The notes beneath the pieces are model-generated. The model had not been told where the DNA came from and did not search any database. It saw nothing but the letters and a program-made list of their open reading frames with translations. From positions 1-32,936 of the forward strand of contig JACSRU010000073.1 of the NCBI GenBank assembly GCA_014879575.1: DNA of 32,936 nt. The letters run 5' to 3'. Of the stretch, positions 32,256-32,936 are shown one piece after another. Source of the DNA: Chthoniobacterales bacterium. GTDB lineage: Bacteria > Verrucomicrobiota > Verrucomicrobiia > Chthoniobacterales > Terrimicrobiaceae. How positions within the stretch are numbered: the stretch's first letter is position 1; each line of letters opens with the position of its first letter. The translations under genes and the position numbers were made by a program.

Positions 32256-32330
32256 GCCAGGGTAGCTCAGCGGTAGAGCAGGGGACTCATAAGCCCTTGG
32301 TCGGGAGTTCGATTCTCCCCTCTGGCACCA
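32256..32330 (+). tRNA. tRNA-Met (anticodon CAT, elongator type), CCA encoded
   Basis: The 75-base sequence folds as a tRNA. The acceptor stem GCCAGGG pairs with CTCTGGC (one G-U). The D arm is GCTC/GAGC. The anticodon loop is CTCATAA with anticodon CAT. The T arm is GGGAG/CTCCC around TTCGATT, then A and CCA. The first acceptor pair is G-C, so it lacks the 1-72 mismatch of initiator tRNA. CAT could also be tRNA-Ile with lysidine at position 34, but the anticodon-arm sequence looks more like elongator Met. The 31-39 position of the anticodon stem is an A-G mismatch. Confidence 0.93.
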
Positions 32331-32340
32331 ACATTACTTT

Positions 32341-32607
32341 ATGGCTAATACGAAATCTGCAGCAAAGAGCGCGCGTCAAAACGTGCGGCGACGCGAAATC
32401 AACGCCGGTGTCATTACCGGTCTAAAGACGGGACGCAGGAAATTCCGGACAGCGGTGTCTGAAGGCAAGACGGAGGCTGCGCGCGCGGAGTTCGTCAAAT
32501 TGACATCCGCTTTGGATAAAGCCGCCAAGCGCGGGATCATTCACGGGAACGTGGCGGACCGCCAGAAGAGCCGTTTGACCAAAGCTCTTGCCAGGACGAA
32601 AGCCTGA
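32341..32607 (+). CDS. rpsT: Small ribosomal subunit protein bS20
   Basis: This 88-residue basic protein starts ANTKSAAKSARQNVRRREIN and contains AAKRGIIHGNVADRQKSRLTK, both diagnostic of S20. It binds 16S rRNA in the 30S body. Its ATG follows the tRNA 3' end by only 10 bases (ACATTACTTT), with no Shine-Dalgarno sequence except what lies inside the tRNA. It is therefore probably co-transcribed with tRNA-Met. No rho-independent terminator with a T tract is evident downstream. Confidence 0.96.
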   Translation: MANTKSAAKSARQNVRRREINAGVITGLKTGRRKFRTAVSEGKTEAARAEFVKLTSALDKAAKRGIIHGNVADRQKSRLTKALARTKA

Positions 32608-32936
32608 CGCTCGTCATCGTTTCAGGACGACGGGCTGGGGTGCCTCGGAAATCGGATTTTTGAGCAGGAGTCTCCCCGGCTCCTCATTGGGTCTTACGCC
32701 GCAGGGGAGGCTGATTTGTCAGGAGCTCAACGCGCCTGTCGGGCGCACTTTTGCGCAATCGGAGAGTCATGGCCTGATTTCTCTCGGTGGGCATGGGGCT
32801 TGAGGGATCAGCCAACGCGTCGGTTCTTTTTTGCTGGAATCCGCAATCCGTGATGCGCTTGCCCGGTCGTTTCGCGCCCGGTGCATCCAACAAATCGTCC
32901 CTCTCGAAATCGCGCCGTGCCCTGGAGGGACCAGCT
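32608..32936. other. Gene-free right end, with a 7-bp inverted repeat near the edge
   Basis: I find no convincing gene in these 329 bases; the short reading frames on both strands have no recognisable motif. A stem AGGAG/CTCCT lies near 32666-32684 but is not followed by T residues. GTCCCTC at 32897-32903 is the exact reverse complement of GAGGGAC at 32925-32931. The block looks like the start of a GC-rich intergenic repeat cut off by the window edge. Confidence 0.5.

Noticed and set aside
32256-32330. Initiator tRNA-fMet
   Set aside because: The first acceptor pair is G-C, whereas initiator tRNAs have an unpaired 1-72 position, so elongator Met is preferred.
32588-32893. Short reading frames after rpsT on both strands
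   Set aside because: They are 69-71 codons, overlap rpsT or each other, have no motif or start signal, and lie in a repeat-like end region.

Overview
This window reads as a GC-rich bacterial chromosome segment devoted mainly to making and exporting a surface polysaccharide. The host is Gram-negative, because a lipoprotein export factor and an outer-membrane beta-barrel are encoded. The GC-rich codon style, the liberal use of GTG and TTG starts, weak Shine-Dalgarno sites and GC-rich intergenic repeat elements would fit Verrucomicrobiota or a relative. That placement is inference, not proof.

Layout. Positions 1-147 hold three and a half copies of a 43-bp tandem repeat. From 292 to 17928 there is one dense plus-strand run: an ABC-2 polysaccharide exporter pair (Wzm/Wzt-like), an FkbM-like protein, eleven glycosyltransferases (nine GT-B, two GT-A), two hexapeptide-repeat acyltransferases and an O-antigen polymerase/ligase-like membrane protein. 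Most neighbours overlap by 1-10 bases or lie within 10 bases. The three gaps longer than 15 bases (4421-4456, 10384-10456, 15691-15706) are each bridged by a mini-ORF whose stop overlaps the next start. A convergent minus-strand gene (17922-19325) encodes the polyprenyl-phosphate sugar transferase that would start the glycan. Divergent from it is a 1065-residue protein with a long coiled coil built of 38-residue repeats, one membrane span and C-terminal TPRs.

A second, minus-strand operon (27605 down to 22717) encodes a short Wza-like export lipoprotein, a Wzc-like chain-length/ATPase protein and an outer-membrane beta-barrel. Together these could form an envelope-spanning export route. The Wzc-like protein lacks the usual C-terminal tyrosine tail and instead ends in a zinc-ribbon-like CxxC...CxC segment followed by two copies of a helical module. 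A small separate gene just beyond the operon (28464-28907) encodes the same zinc-ribbon plus one helical module. This shared, apparently undescribed domain is the most interesting signal in the window. A VanZ-like membrane protein lies between them.

The right end is housekeeping: an HscB-like J-protein and an A-type Fe-S carrier, a bifunctional NAD(P)HX epimerase/dehydratase, a NodB-family polysaccharide deacetylase with one altered metal-site residue, an elongator tRNA-Met and, 10 bases downstream of it, rpsT. The last 329 bases contain no gene I can support and end in what may be another GC-rich repeat.
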